A stretch of 64,000 nucleotides of DNA from Pseudomonas sp. JQ170C (GCF_035581345.1 NZ_CP141608.1:1630001-1694000), one strand, 5' to 3'; counted from the stretch's first letter, positions 53,360 through 62,751 are shown. Notes: a model not told the origin generated them from the letters alone. Translations and numbers: made by a program.

Positions 53360-53532
53360 GTTTCGCCTCCTTCAGTGATTTTCTCGCCATGGGCCATCAC
53401 GGCCTGTATGTCTGGTCGGCCTACGGCATCTGCCTGCTGGTGCTGGCTGTCAACGTTGCCTCGCCCTTGCTGGCCCGGCGCCGTTACCTGCAAGAAGAGG
53501 CGCGCCGTCTGCGCCGGGAGAGCAACCAGTGA
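53356..53532 (+). CDS. ccmD: Heme exporter protein CcmD
   Basis: This is a 58-residue single-pass membrane protein that stabilises the CcmABC-CcmE complex. It has the usual pattern: [20 protein letters not shown] followed by a basic, Arg/Glu-rich cytoplasmic tail ([15 protein letters not shown]). It overlaps ccmC and ccmE by 4 bases each. A longer frame from 53308 lies inside ccmC and is rejected. Confidence 0.95.
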   Translation: MSFASFSDFLAMGHHGLYVWSAYGICLLVLAVNVASPLLARRRYLQEEARRLRRESNQ

Positions 53533-53984
53533 ATCCGCAACGCAAGAAGCGCCTGTTTATCATTCTCGGCCTGCTGGCGGGCGTGGGTGTCGCCGTGGGC
53601 CTGGCCCTGAGTGCGCTGCAACAGAACATCAACCTGTTCTACACCCCCACCCAGATCGCCAATGGCGAAGCGCCGCTGGACACCCGTATTCGCGCAGGCG
53701 GCATGGTCGAAGCCGGCTCGCTGCAGCGATCGGGTGATTCGCTCGACGTGCGTTTCGTGGTCACCGACTTCAACAAGTCGGTGCCGATCACCTACCGCGG
53801 CATTCTTCCCGACCTGTTCCGTGAAGGGCAGGGCATCGTCGCCCTGGGCAAACTCAACGCCGAGGGCGTTGTGGTAGCCGACGAGGTGCTGGCCAAGCAT
53901 GACGAGAAGTACATGCCGCCCGAGGTCACCAAGGCCCTGCAGGAAAGCGGCCAGGCCGCGACCACCACCGGAGCCAAGCCATGA
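53529..53984 (+). CDS. ccmE: Heme chaperone CcmE
   Basis: CcmE is the periplasmic heme chaperone. The 151 residues have a membrane anchor (about 8-29), a beta-barrel OB fold ([20 protein letters not shown]) and the covalent heme-binding motif HDEKY with His124 and Tyr128, followed by a short flexible tail. It overlaps both neighbours by 4 bases. Confidence 0.97.
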   Translation: MNPQRKKRLFIILGLLAGVGVAVGLALSALQQNINLFYTPTQIANGEAPLDTRIRAGGMVEAGSLQRSGDSLDVRFVVTDFNKSVPITYRGILPDLFREGQGIVALGKLNAEGVVVADEVLAKHDEKYMPPEVTKALQESGQAATTTGAKP

Positions 53985-55969
53985 ACGCGGCGCTGATCAT
54001 TCCTGAGCTCGGCCAGCTGGCCATGATCCTGGCGATCTGCTTTGCCGCCGTGCAGGCCATCGTGCCGCTGCTCGGCGCCTGGCGTGGCGACAGCCTGTGG
54101 ATGAGCCTGGCAAGGCCTGCGGCCTGGGGTCAGTTCGCCTTCCTGGCGTTTGCCTTTGCCTGCCTGACCCACGCCTTCATGACCGACAACTTCTCGGTCG
54201 CCTATGTTGCCAACAACTCCAACAGCGCCTTGCCCTGGTACTTCAAGTTCAGTGCCGTGTGGGGCGCCCACGAAGGTTCGTTGCTGCTGTGGGCAATGAT
54301 CCTCGGTGGCTGGACCTTCGCCGTGTCGATCTTCTCGCGCCAGTTGCCACAGGTGATGCTGGCGCGGGTGCTGGCGGTGATGGGCATGATCAGCGTCGGC
54401 TTCCTGTCGTTCCTGATCGTCACCTCCAACCCCTTCAAGCGCCTGCTGCCGCAAGTGCCGACGGACGGCGCCGACCTCAACCCCTTGCTGCAGGACATCG
54501 GCCTGATCGTTCACCCGCCGATGCTGTACATGGGGTATGTGGGCTTCTCGGTTGCCTTTGCCTTTGCCATCGCCGCGTTGCTCGGTGGTCGCCTGGACGC
54601 TGCCTGGGCGCGCTGGTCGCGGCCCTGGACCCTGGTGGCCTGGGCGTTCCTGGGGATCGGTATCACCCTGGGGTCGTGGTGGGCGTACTACGAACTGGGC
54701 TGGGGCGGCTGGTGGTTCTGGGACCCGGTGGAAAACGCCTCGTTCATGCCGTGGCTGGTGGGCACTGCCCTGATCCACTCCCTGGCCGTCACCGAAAAGC
54801 GTGGTGTGTTCAAGAGCTGGACCGTGTTGCTGGCCATCGCGGCCTTCTCCCTGAGCCTGCTCGGCACCTTCCTCGTACGTTCCGGGGTGCTGACCTCGGT
54901 GCATGCCTTTGCCTCGGACCCCGAGCGCGGCGTGTTCATCCTGATTTTCCTGCTCTTCGTGGTTGGCGGCTCGCTGACGCTGTTCGCCCTGCGTGCACCG
55001 GTGGTCAAGAGCCAGGTCGGATTTGCCCTGTGGTCCCGTGAAACCCTGCTGCTGGCCAACAATATCGTGCTGGTGGTTGCCGCCTCGATGATCCTGCTCG
55101 GCACGCTCTATCCGCTGTTCCTGGACGCCCTGACCGGGGCCAAGCTATCGGTCGGCCCGCCGTACTTCGACGCGCTGTTCCTGCCGTTGATGGCCTTGCT
55201 GATGGTGGTCATGGCCATTGGTGTGATCGTGCGCTGGAAAGACACCCCGACCCGCTGGCTGGTCAGCATGCTCACCCCGGTGCTGATCGCCAGCGCCGTG
55301 CTGGCCCCCGTCGGTGGCTTGCTGGTCGACGATTTCGACTGGGAAGTGCTGACCACCTTCGCCCTGGCGGCGTGGATCGTGCTGGCCGGCGCCCGTGACA
55401 TCCTCGACAAGACCCGCCACAAGGGCCTGGTCAAGGGCCTGCGCGGCCTGAACCGTAGCTACTGGGGCATGCACGTGGCGCACCTGGGCCTGGCGGTGTG
55501 CGCCCTGGGCGTGGTGCTGTCGAGCAACAACAGCGCCGAGCGCGACCTGCGCCTGGCACCCGGCGAGTCGGTGGAACTGGCGGGTTATCACTTCACCTTT
55601 GAAGGCGCCAAGCATTTTGAAGGGCCGAACTTCACTTCCGACAAGGGCACCGTGCGGGTGGTCAAGGACGGTCGCGAGGTCAATGTGCTGCATCCGGAGA
55701 AGCGCCTGTATACCGTGCAGCAGTCGATGATGACTGAAGCAGGTATCGATGCGGGCTTTACCCGTGACCTCTACGTCGCCCTGGGCGAGCCGCTGGAGAA
55801 CGGCGCCTGGGCTGTGCGCGTACACGTCAAACCCTTCGTGCGCTGGATCTGGCTGGGCGGTTTGTTGACCGGTCTTGGCGGGTTGCTGGCGGCAATGGAC
55901 GGTCGTTATCGAGTCAAGGTCAAAGCCCGGGTGCGTGAAGTGCTGGGCATGTCTGGAGCAACTGCATGA
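53981..55969 (+). CDS. ccmF: Heme lyase subunit CcmF
   Basis: CcmF, with CcmH and CcmI, attaches heme to apocytochrome c. The 662-residue multi-pass protein has the WWD signature [20 protein letters not shown], and conserved His residues lie around it ([29 protein letters not shown]). The C-terminal periplasmic loop precedes a last membrane helix ([19 protein letters not shown]). The length and the overlap with dsbE (4 bases) are typical. Confidence 0.97.
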   Translation: MNAALIIPELGQLAMILAICFAAVQAIVPLLGAWRGDSLWMSLARPAAWGQFAFLAFAFACLTHAFMTDNFSVAYVANNSNSALPWYFKFSAVWGAHEGSLLLWAMILGGWTFAVSIFSRQLPQVMLARVLAVMGMISVGFLSFLIVTSNPFKRLLPQVPTDGADLNPLLQDIGLIVHPPMLYMGYVGFSVAFAFAIAALLGGRLDAAWARWSRPWTLVAWAFLGIGITLGSWWAYYELGWGGWWFWDPVENASFMPWLVGTALIHSLAVTEKRGVFKSWTVLLAIAAFSLSLLGTFLVRSGVLTSVHAFASDPERGVFILIFLLFVVGGSLTLFALRAPVVKSQVGFALWSRETLLLANNIVLVVAASMILLGTLYPLFLDALTGAKLSVGPPYFDALFLPLMALLMVVMAIGVIVRWKDTPTRWLVSMLTPVLIASAVLAPVGGLLVDDFDWEVLTTFALAAWIVLAGARDILDKTRHKGLVKGLRGLNRSYWGMHVAHLGLAVCALGVVLSSNNSAERDLRLAPGESVELAGYHFTFEGAKHFEGPNFTSDKGTVRVVKDGREVNVLHPEKRLYTVQQSMMTEAGIDAGFTRDLYVALGEPLENGAWAVRVHVKPFVRWIWLGGLLTGLGGLLAAMDGRYRVKVKARVREVLGMSGATA

Positions 55970-56502
55970 AGCGTTGGATCATGGTGCTGCCGCTGGCGGT
56001 GTTTCTGCTGGTGGCGGTGTTTCTCTACCGGGGCCTGTTCCTGGACCCGACCGAGCTTCCGTCGGCAATGATCGGCAAGCCGTTCCCGGCCTTTGCCCTG
56101 ACCTCGGTACAGGATGGCAAGGCGCTGACCCAGGCCGACCTGATCGGCAAGCCGGCCCTGGTGAACGTGTGGGCCACCTGGTGCCCGTCGTGCAAGGTCG
56201 AGCATCCGTACCTGAACAAGCTGGCCGAGCAGGGCGTAGTGATTCACGGGGTCAACTACAAGGACGACAACGCCGCCGCACTCAAGTGGCTGGCCGAGTT
56301 CCACAACCCCTACCAGCTGGACATCCGCGACGAGCAGGGCAGCCTGGGCCTGGACCTTGGGGTGTATGGCGCGCCGGAAACCTTCGTGATCGACGCCAAG
56401 GGCATCATTCGCCACAAGCACGTCGGTGTGGTCGATGCCACGGTCTGGCGTGAGCAGCTGGCACCGATCTACCAGGGCCTGATCGATGAGGCCAAGCCAT
56501 GA
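55966..56502 (+). CDS. ccmG: Thiol:disulfide oxidoreductase CcmG (DsbE)
   Basis: CcmG is a membrane-anchored thioredoxin-fold protein that keeps the apocytochrome CXXCH cysteines reduced. The 178 residues have an N-terminal anchor (about 5-22) and the active site WATWCPSCKVEHP (Cys73, Cys76), with the family-specific acidic loop and cis-proline region YGAPETFVIDAKG. It overlaps ccmF and ccmH by 4 bases. Confidence 0.97.
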   Translation: MKRWIMVLPLAVFLLVAVFLYRGLFLDPTELPSAMIGKPFPAFALTSVQDGKALTQADLIGKPALVNVWATWCPSCKVEHPYLNKLAEQGVVIHGVNYKDDNAAALKWLAEFHNPYQLDIRDEQGSLGLDLGVYGAPETFVIDAKGIIRHKHVGVVDATVWREQLAPIYQGLIDEAKP

Positions 56503-56975
56503 AGCGCTGGCTGGCAGCCGCAGTCCTGGGCTTGAGCCTGGCCGGGGTCACCCAGGCGGCCATCGACACCTATCAGTTTGCCGACGACGCCGAGCGCGAG
56601 CGCTACCACGACCTGACCAAGGAACTGCGCTGCCCCAAGTGTCAGAACCAGGACATCGCCGACTCCAACGCACCGATTGCCGCCGACCTGCGCCGGGAAA
56701 TCTTCCGCATGCTGGGCGAGGGCAAGAGCAATCAGCAGATCATCGACTTCATGGTCGACCGCTATGGCGACTTCGTTCGCTACAAGCCTGCGCTGACGTC
56801 GCGTACCTGGCTGCTGTGGTTCGGGCCGGGCGTGTTGCTGGTGGGCGGTTTCGGCTTGCTGGCCATGATCGTGCGCAAGCGTCGCGCGCAGAGCGCTGCA
56901 GACGCTGTCGACCTTTCCCCCGAGGAGCGCGAGCGCCTCGCCAAATTGCTGGACAAAGAACAGACCCATGACTGA
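56499..56975 (+). CDS. ccmH: Cytochrome c maturation protein CcmH (CcmL type)
   Basis: The 158-residue protein has a signal peptide (cut near TQA|AID), the redox motif [14 protein letters not shown] (Cys45, Cys48) and a C-terminal membrane helix (about 103-125, [20 protein letters not shown]). It reduces apocytochrome c together with CcmG. In this organism the CcmH function is split, with CcmI encoded next. It overlaps the following gene by 8 bases. Confidence 0.95.
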   Translation: MKRWLAAAVLGLSLAGVTQAAIDTYQFADDAERERYHDLTKELRCPKCQNQDIADSNAPIAADLRREIFRMLGEGKSNQQIIDFMVDRYGDFVRYKPALTSRTWLLWFGPGVLLVGGFGLLAMIVRKRRAQSAADAVDLSPEERERLAKLLDKEQTHD

Positions 56976-58185
56976 TTTCTGGCTTGCTGCAGGCCTGCTG
57001 TTGCTGGTGGCCCTGAGCTTTTTGCTGATCCCGGTGTTGCGCGGCCGTCGTGCGCAACTGGAAGAAGACCGCACCGCATTGAACGTTGCCCTGTATCAGG
57101 AGCGGGTCGCGGAATTGACCGCCCAGCAAGCGGCCGGCGTCCTCGATGACGCGCAACTGGCCAAGGGGCGTGATGAAGCGGCCCGCGAGCTGCTGGACGA
57201 TACCGAGAACGCCGAACCCCAGCGCCTGGCGCGCCTGGGCAAGCCATTGCCGTTGCTGGCTGCTGTGCTGGTGCCGCTGATGGGCCTGGGCCTGTACCTG
57301 CATTTCGGTGCCAGCGAGCAGGTCGAGCTGACCCGGCAGTTCGCCAACGCGCCGCAGTCGATGGAAGAGATGACCGCGCGCCTGGAGCGTGCCGTCGAGG
57401 CCCAACCGGATTCGGCCGAAGGCCTGTACTTCCTCGGCCGCGCCTATATGGCCCAGGAACGCGCCGCCGATGCCGCCAAGGTCTTCGAGCGGGCTGCGAC
57501 CCTGGCCGGGCGCCAGCCGGAGCTGCTGGGGCAGTGGGCCCAGGCCCTGTACTTTGCCAACGACAAGCAGTGGACCGAACAACTGCAAGCGCTGACCGAC
57601 GAAGCCCTCAAGGCTGACCCGAACGAAGTCACCAGCCTGGGGCTGCTCGGCATTGCAGCGTTCGAGCGCGAGCACTACCAGGACGCCATCGACTACTGGA
57701 ACCGCCTGCTGGTGCAACTGCCTGAGGGCGACACCTCGCGCGCGGCCCTTCAGGGTGGCATCGACCGGGCCCAGGACCGGCTCAAGGCAGGCGAGGGCAA
57801 GACCGCATCGCCAGCACCTGAAGCAGCGTCGGCCGTTGCCGCCACGGCACGGCTCAAAGTCCGGGTAGAGCTGGCGGCGGCGCTCAAGGACAAGGTCAAG
57901 CCAGACGACACCGTGTTCATCTTTGCCCGCGCCAGCTCCGGTCCGCCCATGCCACTGGCGGCCAAGCGCGTGACCGTGGCCCAGCTGCCGATCGAGGTAG
58001 AACTGAGCGACAGCGACGCAATGATGCCGAACATGAAACTGTCGAGCTTTCCCGAAGTCCAACTCGTTGCGCGCGTCTCGCGTGCTGGCAAGCCGACCCA
58101 GGGTGAGTGGATCGGTCGCAGCAGCCCGCTGGCCAGCAGCACGACCGCCGCGCAGCACCTGACCATCGACAGCCCGGACCAGTAA
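56968..58185 (+). CDS. ccmI: Cytochrome c maturation protein CcmI (TPR)
   Basis: CcmI is the apocytochrome chaperone of the heme-ligation complex. The 405 residues have two membrane segments (about 4-22 and 89-110), a cytoplasmic leucine-rich loop ([20 protein letters not shown]), TPR repeats (about 130-265; [20 protein letters not shown]) and a C-terminal beta domain (about 290-400). It is the last gene of the ccm operon. Confidence 0.95.
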   Translation: MTDFWLAAGLLLLVALSFLLIPVLRGRRAQLEEDRTALNVALYQERVAELTAQQAAGVLDDAQLAKGRDEAARELLDDTENAEPQRLARLGKPLPLLAAVLVPLMGLGLYLHFGASEQVELTRQFANAPQSMEEMTARLERAVEAQPDSAEGLYFLGRAYMAQERAADAAKVFERAATLAGRQPELLGQWAQALYFANDKQWTEQLQALTDEALKADPNEVTSLGLLGIAAFEREHYQDAIDYWNRLLVQLPEGDTSRAALQGGIDRAQDRLKAGEGKTASPAPEAASAVAATARLKVRVELAAALKDKVKPDDTVFIFARASSGPPMPLAAKRVTVAQLPIEVELSDSDAMMPNMKLSSFPEVQLVARVSRAGKPTQGEWIGRSSPLASSTTAAQHLTIDSPDQ

Positions 58186-58194
58186 GAGATCACT

Positions 58195-58608
58195 ATGAAC
58201 AGCATTGCACGCCTTGCCCTTCTTTCCCTGGCCGTTGGCCTGAGTGCGTGTACTGTTCATCAGCCCTCCGAACCTACCGCGCCCCCTATCGAAACCTTGC
58301 CGCCGGGGCCAAGTACCAAGCCGACACCGCCCCCGAGCACGAAGCCGAGCAAGCCGGTAATCACCCCCGCACCCAAGCCGATGCCACGCACCTCGGCAAG
58401 CTTTGCGCCACCGCCCGGTGGCGCCAGCCATTGGGACCCGCGCCTGGGGGTGTACGTGCTCGAAGGCCAGACCAATACCTTCTATCGCCAGCGCACCTAC
58501 TACCGCTGGAACAACGGCTGGAGCTGGTCGACCAACCTCAATGGCCCCTGGCAGGAAACCGATAGCAGCGGCGTGCCGGGCGGTCTGGGACGGGCTTTCG
58601 CCCAGTAA
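58195..58608 (+). CDS. Proline-rich lipoprotein, function unknown
   Basis: This is a 137-residue lipoprotein with lipobox LSAC (Cys19). The mature part begins with a Pro/Thr/Lys-rich stretch (PPGPSTKPTPPPSTKPSKP), suited to span or bind the cell wall. A small aromatic domain follows (WDPRLGVYVLEGQTNTFYRQ and TYYRWNNGWSWSTNLNGPWQ). I do not recognise a named family. The ATG lies 9 bases after the ccmI stop, so it may be co-transcribed with the ccm operon. Confidence 0.75.
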   Translation: MNSIARLALLSLAVGLSACTVHQPSEPTAPPIETLPPGPSTKPTPPPSTKPSKPVITPAPKPMPRTSASFAPPPGGASHWDPRLGVYVLEGQTNTFYRQRTYYRWNNGWSWSTNLNGPWQETDSSGVPGGLGRAFAQ

Positions 58609-58654
58609 CCGGAAGTCCGCATAATGCGCCCTCGCAAATAGCCGGGAGCATGGC

Positions 58655-59593
58655 ATGACACAGACGGTACTGGTGCTGGTAGAAACGGTCGACGACTACC
58701 TGCCACTGTTGGAAGACAACGGCTTTCGCCTGATCCGCGCACAGACCCCGGCCTTGCGCGCCGAAGCCATTGCCCGCCATGGCGGCGAGATTGACGCGGT
58801 GCTGACCCGTGGGCCGCTGGGCCTGAATGCCGACGAGATCGCCGCATTGCCCGCCTTGAAAATCATCTGTGTCATCGGTGCCGGCTACGAGCAGGTCGAC
58901 CTGGCCGCTGCAGCCGCGCGCGGCATCACCGTCACCAATGGTGCGGGCGCCAATGCCACGGCAGTGGCCGACCATGCCATGGCCTTGCTGCTGGCGGTGG
59001 TGCGCGACATTCCCCGCGCCGATGCCTCCACCCGCCGCGGTGAGTGGAACCGGGTCATCAGCCCCTCGGTCAGCGGCAAGCGCCTGGGTATCCTGGGCCT
59101 GGGCGCCGTGGGGCTGGCCATCGCCAAACGCGCGGCGCAAGGCTTCGACATGCACGTCAGCTACCACAACCGCAACCCGCGCAGTGATGTCGCTTACAGC
59201 TATTGCGACAGCCCGCTGGCGCTGGCCCGGGCTTCGGACTTTCTGGTCATTGCCACACCCGGTGGCGCCAACACCCGTCAATTGATCGACAAGCCGGTGC
59301 TTGAAGCATTGGGTGCGGACGGCTTTCTGGTGAACATCGCTCGGGCCAGCGTGGTCAACACCCCTGACATGCTCGAGGCCCTGGCCAATGGCGTGATCGC
59401 CGGTGCCGCGCTGGATGTGTTCGATGACGAACCTGCGGTGCCGGACGCCCTGAAAGCCTTGCCCAACACCGTGCTGACCCCCCATGTGGCCGGTCAGTCG
59501 CCGGAGGCCGCGTACGATACCGTGGCGTTGGTGCTCAAGAATCTGCAGGCCTTCTTTGCCGGCAAACCGGTCCTGACGCCCGTCACTTTGTAG
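58655..59593 (+). CDS. D-isomer-specific 2-hydroxyacid dehydrogenase
   Basis: This NAD(P)-dependent reductase of 2-oxoacids has 312 residues, close to glyoxylate/hydroxypyruvate reductases of the GhrB/plant HPR2 type. The Rossmann motif GLGAVG is at 148-153, and catalytic Arg230 (VNIARASVV), Glu259 (DDEPAVP) and His277 (LTPHVAGQS) are present. HNRNP at 171-175 places an Arg after the second strand, which in this family favours NADP. The substrate is not certain. The TAG stop coincides with the start of a REP arm. A possible -10 (CATAAT, 58619-58624) precedes it. Confidence 0.9.
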   Translation: MTQTVLVLVETVDDYLPLLEDNGFRLIRAQTPALRAEAIARHGGEIDAVLTRGPLGLNADEIAALPALKIICVIGAGYEQVDLAAAAARGITVTNGAGANATAVADHAMALLLAVVRDIPRADASTRRGEWNRVISPSVSGKRLGILGLGAVGLAIAKRAAQGFDMHVSYHNRNPRSDVAYSYCDSPLALARASDFLVIATPGGANTRQLIDKPVLEALGADGFLVNIARASVVNTPDMLEALANGVIAGAALDVFDDEPAVPDALKALPNTVLTPHVAGQSPEAAYDTVALVLKNLQAFFAGKPVLTPVTL

Positions 59594-59661
59594 GAGCGGG
59601 CTTGCCCCGCGATAGCGGTGTGACAGGAAAACCGTCATCGCGGGGCAAGCCCGCTCCTACA
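59590..59661. repeat. REP pair (inverted) starting at the dehydrogenase stop
   Basis: Inverted REP arms start at 59590 (GTAGGAGCGG, whose TAG is the stop codon of the preceding gene) and end at 59661. Confidence 0.9.
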
Positions 59662-59704
59662 GGTCTAAACTTTGCGCCTCACGTCCTTGCCAGGAGCCTC
59701 GGTC

Positions 59705-60112
59705 ATGTCCTTTGAAAAACACGGCAGTTGCCTGTGTGGCGCCGTCAAACTCAGCATCAATGTGGAAAAAGCCAGTGTCGATGCCTGCCACTGCAGCATG
59801 TGCCGCAAGTGGGGGGGAGGGCCGTTGCTGTCGGTGCATTGCGCGGCGCCGGTCACCTTCACCGCCGGGCAACCGGTGATCTATGACTCCTCCGCCTGGG
59901 CCGAACGCCTGTTTTGCGGCCAGTGCGGCACGCACCTGCTGTATCGCCTGAAGTCCGGCGATTTCGATTCGGTGTCGGTGGGCGTGCTGGAGGGGGACAC
60001 CGATTGGGTATTCGATCTGCAGGTCTATATCGACGAGAAGCCGAGCTACTACTGCTTTGCCAACGACACCAAGACCATGACCGCGGCCGAAGTCGAGGCC
60101 CTGTTCAACTGA
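59705..60112 (+). CDS. GFA-family zinc-binding protein
   Basis: The 135 residues match the Gfa (glutathione-dependent formaldehyde-activating) fold. Two zinc sites are visible: Cys9, Cys11, Cys71 and Cys74 (SCLCGAV; FCGQCGTHL), and Cys28, Cys30 and Cys33 (DACHCSMCRKW). Most family members have no proven formaldehyde role, so only the fold is called. ATG 59705 follows CAGGAG. Its end overlaps the convergent LysR gene by 8 bases. Confidence 0.88.
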   Translation: MSFEKHGSCLCGAVKLSINVEKASVDACHCSMCRKWGGGPLLSVHCAAPVTFTAGQPVIYDSSAWAERLFCGQCGTHLLYRLKSGDFDSVSVGVLEGDTDWVFDLQVYIDEKPSYYCFANDTKTMTAAEVEALFN

Positions 60113-60998
60113 GCCCCAGCAGCCAGCCCTGGAACACTTGTGCGGCGGGTGAGCAGGGGGCCTGTTTGTCGTGCACCAGGTAGTCGGCCTGGCCTGTGTG
60201 TACGACAAACCCCGACACCGGGTAGATGTCGCCATTGTCGATGCGCTCCCGCGCCATGAACTCCCAGCCCAGACCCACGCCCATTCCTTGCAGCACAGCC
60301 TCGAACACCAGGTTCACCTGGTTGAACGTCACCGCATCGGCCGGGGCCTTGTAACGCACGCCCTGGTGGCCGAACCAGTCCTGCCAGTCCAGGCAGTTCC
60401 AGGCCGATGCATCCAGTTGAATCAACGGCAGTGTCTGCAGCTCACTCAATGAACTGACAGCGGGCAGGCTGCGCTTGACGCTGACGATCGGGTAGATGGT
60501 TTCGTCGAACAGTTTGTCGGCATTGAGCGAACTCCAACGGCCATGGCCATAGAGAATGCCGAAGTCGTAGTGGGCAATGTCGCTTTCGCTGATTTCGTTG
60601 CTGGCGTGAATATTCACGGTCAATTCAGGGTGCTGCGCATTGAAGCGCAGCAGCCGTGGGAACAGCCAGTACTGTGCCACCGCATGGGTACAGATGACGC
60701 TGACATTGCGGCTGCTGTTCCCGGATTTCAGGCGCAGCACATTGGCCAGCAGGCTTTCTAGCATGGGCTCGACGATGCTGTTGAACCCTTCGCCAGCCGT
60801 CGTCAGGGCGATGCCTCGGGCACGGCGCTCGAACAGCACCGCCCCCAGGTGATCCTCAAGCACCTTGATCTGTTTACTCACCGCGCTCTGGGTCAGGTAC
60901 AGCTCGCTGGCGGCGCGGGTGAAACTGCCGGTGCGTACCACCGCTTCAAAGGCAATCAGCGTGTCCAGCGGGGGCAGGTGGCGGGCAAAGCGGCTCAT
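60105..60998 (-). CDS. LysR-family transcriptional regulator
   Basis: The 297-residue regulator has an N-terminal winged helix (about 10-70; FEAVVRTGSFTRAASELYLT then QSAVSKQIKVLEDHLGAVLF) and a periplasmic-binding-like effector domain. Residues such as LPPLDTLIAFEAVVR place it in the GcvA/AmpR-like subgroup. It is divergent from an EamA transporter gene with a 155-base gap that holds two dyads, so it probably controls that gene and itself. The effector is unknown. Confidence 0.92.
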   Translation of the reverse strand: MSRFARHLPPLDTLIAFEAVVRTGSFTRAASELYLTQSAVSKQIKVLEDHLGAVLFERRARGIALTTAGEGFNSIVEPMLESLLANVLRLKSGNSSRNVSVICTHAVAQYWLFPRLLRFNAQHPELTVNIHASNEISESDIAHYDFGILYGHGRWSSLNADKLFDETIYPIVSVKRSLPAVSSLSELQTLPLIQLDASAWNCLDWQDWFGHQGVRYKAPADAVTFNQVNLVFEAVLQGMGVGLGWEFMARERIDNGDIYPVSGFVVHTGQADYLVHDKQAPCSPAAQVFQGWLLGLS

Positions 60999-61015
60999 GC
61001 TGAAGGTCCGTTCTG

Positions 61016-61082
61016 GGGAATGGCTGCATCATAGGGTCGATGCTTTCACCGTGAAAGCCATTCCTTGTGGGAATGGCTGCAT
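61016..61082. promoter_or_regulatory. Operator region between lysR and the EamA gene
   Basis: Two perfect dyads lie side by side: GCTTTCAC-C-GTGAAAGC (61042-61058) and GCCATTCC-TTGTG-GGAATGGC (61057-61077). The second fits the LysR-type T-N11-A pattern. A 14-base direct repeat, GGGAATGGCTGCAT, occurs at 61016-61029 and 61069-61082, 53 bases apart. This is a likely binding region of the divergent LysR regulator. Confidence 0.7.
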
Positions 61083-61153
61083 GCCGAATGATCTTTTGTC
61101 CTGATTCCGGCCGGACGGTAGCCTGCGCACTTCTCAGAACAGGAGCAGGCAAC

Positions 61154-62095
61154 GTGAAACAGGGTGTGGCCTATGCCGGTGTAGCCGGCGCGATGTGGGG
61201 GTTGGTGCTGATGGTGCCGCAGTTGTTGCCGGAGTTCAGCCCGGTGCTGCTCAGTTGCGCCCGCTTCGTCTTGTTCGGGCTGGTGACCCTGGTGCTGGCC
61301 ATCCCGATGCGCAAGGCCCTGGGACGCATGACCCTGTCTGATGTGTGGATGCTCGGGCGCCTGGCGCTGATCGGTAACCTGCTGTACTTCATCTGCCTGG
61401 TAGCGGCGATCCAGCGCCTGGGTGTGGCACCGGCGTCGCTGATCGTGGGGGTGCTGCCCCTGACCATCACGCTCTACGGTCGTCACGACAGTGGCGGGGT
61501 GGCGCTCAAGCAACTGTTCGTACCCTTGATGCTGATTCTTGCCGGCATGCTCTGCATCAACCTGCAAACCTTCGCCGTCGAGCAAGGGGCGTTGGGCGAC
61601 AAGGTCGCCGGTGTGCTCTATGCCCTCGCAGCGCTGGCCTGCTGGACCTGGTACGCCGTCCACAACAGCCGTTACCTCAAGCAGTGCGGCCATTTCGACA
61701 GCCACCAATGGTCAGTGCTGTGCGGGGTGATGACCGGTGTGTTCAGTCTGGTGCTGGTGGGTGTCCTGGCCTTGTGGCAGCCCGCGCAATTGCAGGTGCA
61801 GGCATCGGCCGAGCGCTGGTGGCTGTTCTGGGTATACAGCCTGGCCTGCGCGATTTTTGGCTCGTGGTTGGCGGCGGTGCTGTGGAACGCGGCGTCCAAG
61901 CGCATGCCGCTGACCTTGAGTGGCCAGTTGATCGTGTTTGAAACCTTGTTCGCCCTGCTGTACGCCTTCATCTGGCGCCAAAGCGGCCCGAACCTGCTGG
62001 AGGCCGCCGCCATTGTGCTGGTGATCGGAGGCGTATGCCTGTCAATGCGCCAGCACGGCCAGGTAGGAGCGGGCTTGCCCCGCGAAGCAGTGTGA
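61154..62095 (+). CDS. EamA-family (DMT) transporter
   Basis: This is a ten-helix inner-membrane protein of the drug/metabolite transporter family, probably an exporter. GTG 61154 with AGGAG 8 bases upstream gives 313 residues; the frame from 61067 would overlap the operator dyads. The two EamA halves are visible (GVAGAMWGLVLMVPQLLPEF and GVLYALAALACWTWYAVHNS), as is the late motif LTLSGQLIVFETLFALLYAF. The last codons (VGAGLPREAV) are encoded by a REP arm, so the repeat supplies the C-terminus and stop. The substrate is unknown; the divergent LysR gene probably regulates it. Confidence 0.88.
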   Translation: MKQGVAYAGVAGAMWGLVLMVPQLLPEFSPVLLSCARFVLFGLVTLVLAIPMRKALGRMTLSDVWMLGRLALIGNLLYFICLVAAIQRLGVAPASLIVGVLPLTITLYGRHDSGGVALKQLFVPLMLILAGMLCINLQTFAVEQGALGDKVAGVLYALAALACWTWYAVHNSRYLKQCGHFDSHQWSVLCGVMTGVFSLVLVGVLALWQPAQLQVQASAERWWLFWVYSLACAIFGSWLAAVLWNAASKRMPLTLSGQLIVFETLFALLYAFIWRQSGPNLLEAAAIVLVIGGVCLSMRQHGQVGAGLPREAV

Positions 62096-62132
62096 CGGGC
62101 CAAATGCAATCGCGGGGCAAGCCCGCTCCTAC
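62063..62132. repeat. REP pair overlapping the EamA gene end
   Basis: Inverted REP arms span 62063-62084 and about 62109-62132. The first arm is coding, forming the last eleven codons of the transporter gene together with the bases that follow it. Confidence 0.9.
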
Positions 62133-62202
62133 GGGCCTTGCAAACAGCGTGCATTCCTGCGAAAAGGCTGCCACGAAATAAAGCGCTTGAACGAGGTAAA
62201 CC

Positions 62203-62541
62203 ATGAGCAGCGAACTGCAAATCATCGATCTTGAGCTGGGCGAGGGCAAGGAAGCGGTCAAGGGCGCCCTGATAACCACCCAGTACACCGGCTGGCTCGA
62301 AGACGGCAGCACATTCGATTCCTCCTATGACCGAGGCAAACCGTTCCAGTGCGTGATCGGAACGGGCCGGGTCATCAAGGGCTGGGACCAGGGCCTGATG
62401 GGCATGAAGGTCGGTGGCAAGCGCAAGCTGGTGGTGCCGTCGCACCTGGCCTATGGCGAGCGCAGCATGGGCGCGATCACTCCGCACTCGAACCTGACCT
62501 TCGAGATCGAGCTGCTGGAAGTCCTGACCCGCGACGATTGA
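62203..62541 (+). CDS. FKBP-type peptidyl-prolyl isomerase
   Basis: This 112-residue single FKBP domain accelerates proline isomerisation in protein folding. The family blocks are clear: TTQYTGWLEDGSTFDSSYDR, VIKGWDQGLMGMKVGGKRKL, VVPSHLAYGE and HSNLTFEIELLEV. No signal peptide is present, so it is cytoplasmic. ACGAGGT lies before the ATG. Confidence 0.95.
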   Translation: MSSELQIIDLELGEGKEAVKGALITTQYTGWLEDGSTFDSSYDRGKPFQCVIGTGRVIKGWDQGLMGMKVGGKRKLVVPSHLAYGERSMGAITPHSNLTFEIELLEVLTRDD

Positions 62542-62751
62542 TGGCCGTTGGTCTTATTTGTGCAATATCAAGGTATTAAAGTCACTCGTGCTCAGGGTCG
62601 AGCACTCAAGGATCGAACCAAACGGGCTTATCGCACTCTCAGTTAGCCCGCTCCACGGATGGAACGACAGACAGGGATCACCCGCGGCCTCGGCCGCGGC
62701 GTGTCACAGGCGGGTCAGCCACATCCCTTTTGCCGTAGAAGAGCCCGCTCC
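62542..62751. other. 210-base non-coding gap
   Basis: No supported gene is seen here. A small dyad, GTGCTC...GAGCAC (62588-62605), has no T-run. Two short pieces resembling a REP end (AGCCCGCTCC) lie at about 62645-62655 and 62741-62750 and may be decayed REP remnants. No clear promoter hexamers were found. Confidence 0.4.

Noticed and set aside
507..62132. Repeated palindromes considered as a CRISPR array
   Set aside because: The copies are kilobases apart, inverted in pairs and lack regular spacers or cas genes; they are REP elements.
62659..62751. N-terminal extension of the histidine phosphatase frame
   Set aside because: The extension is Arg/Gly-rich and would hide an obvious signal peptide starting at ATG 62752.
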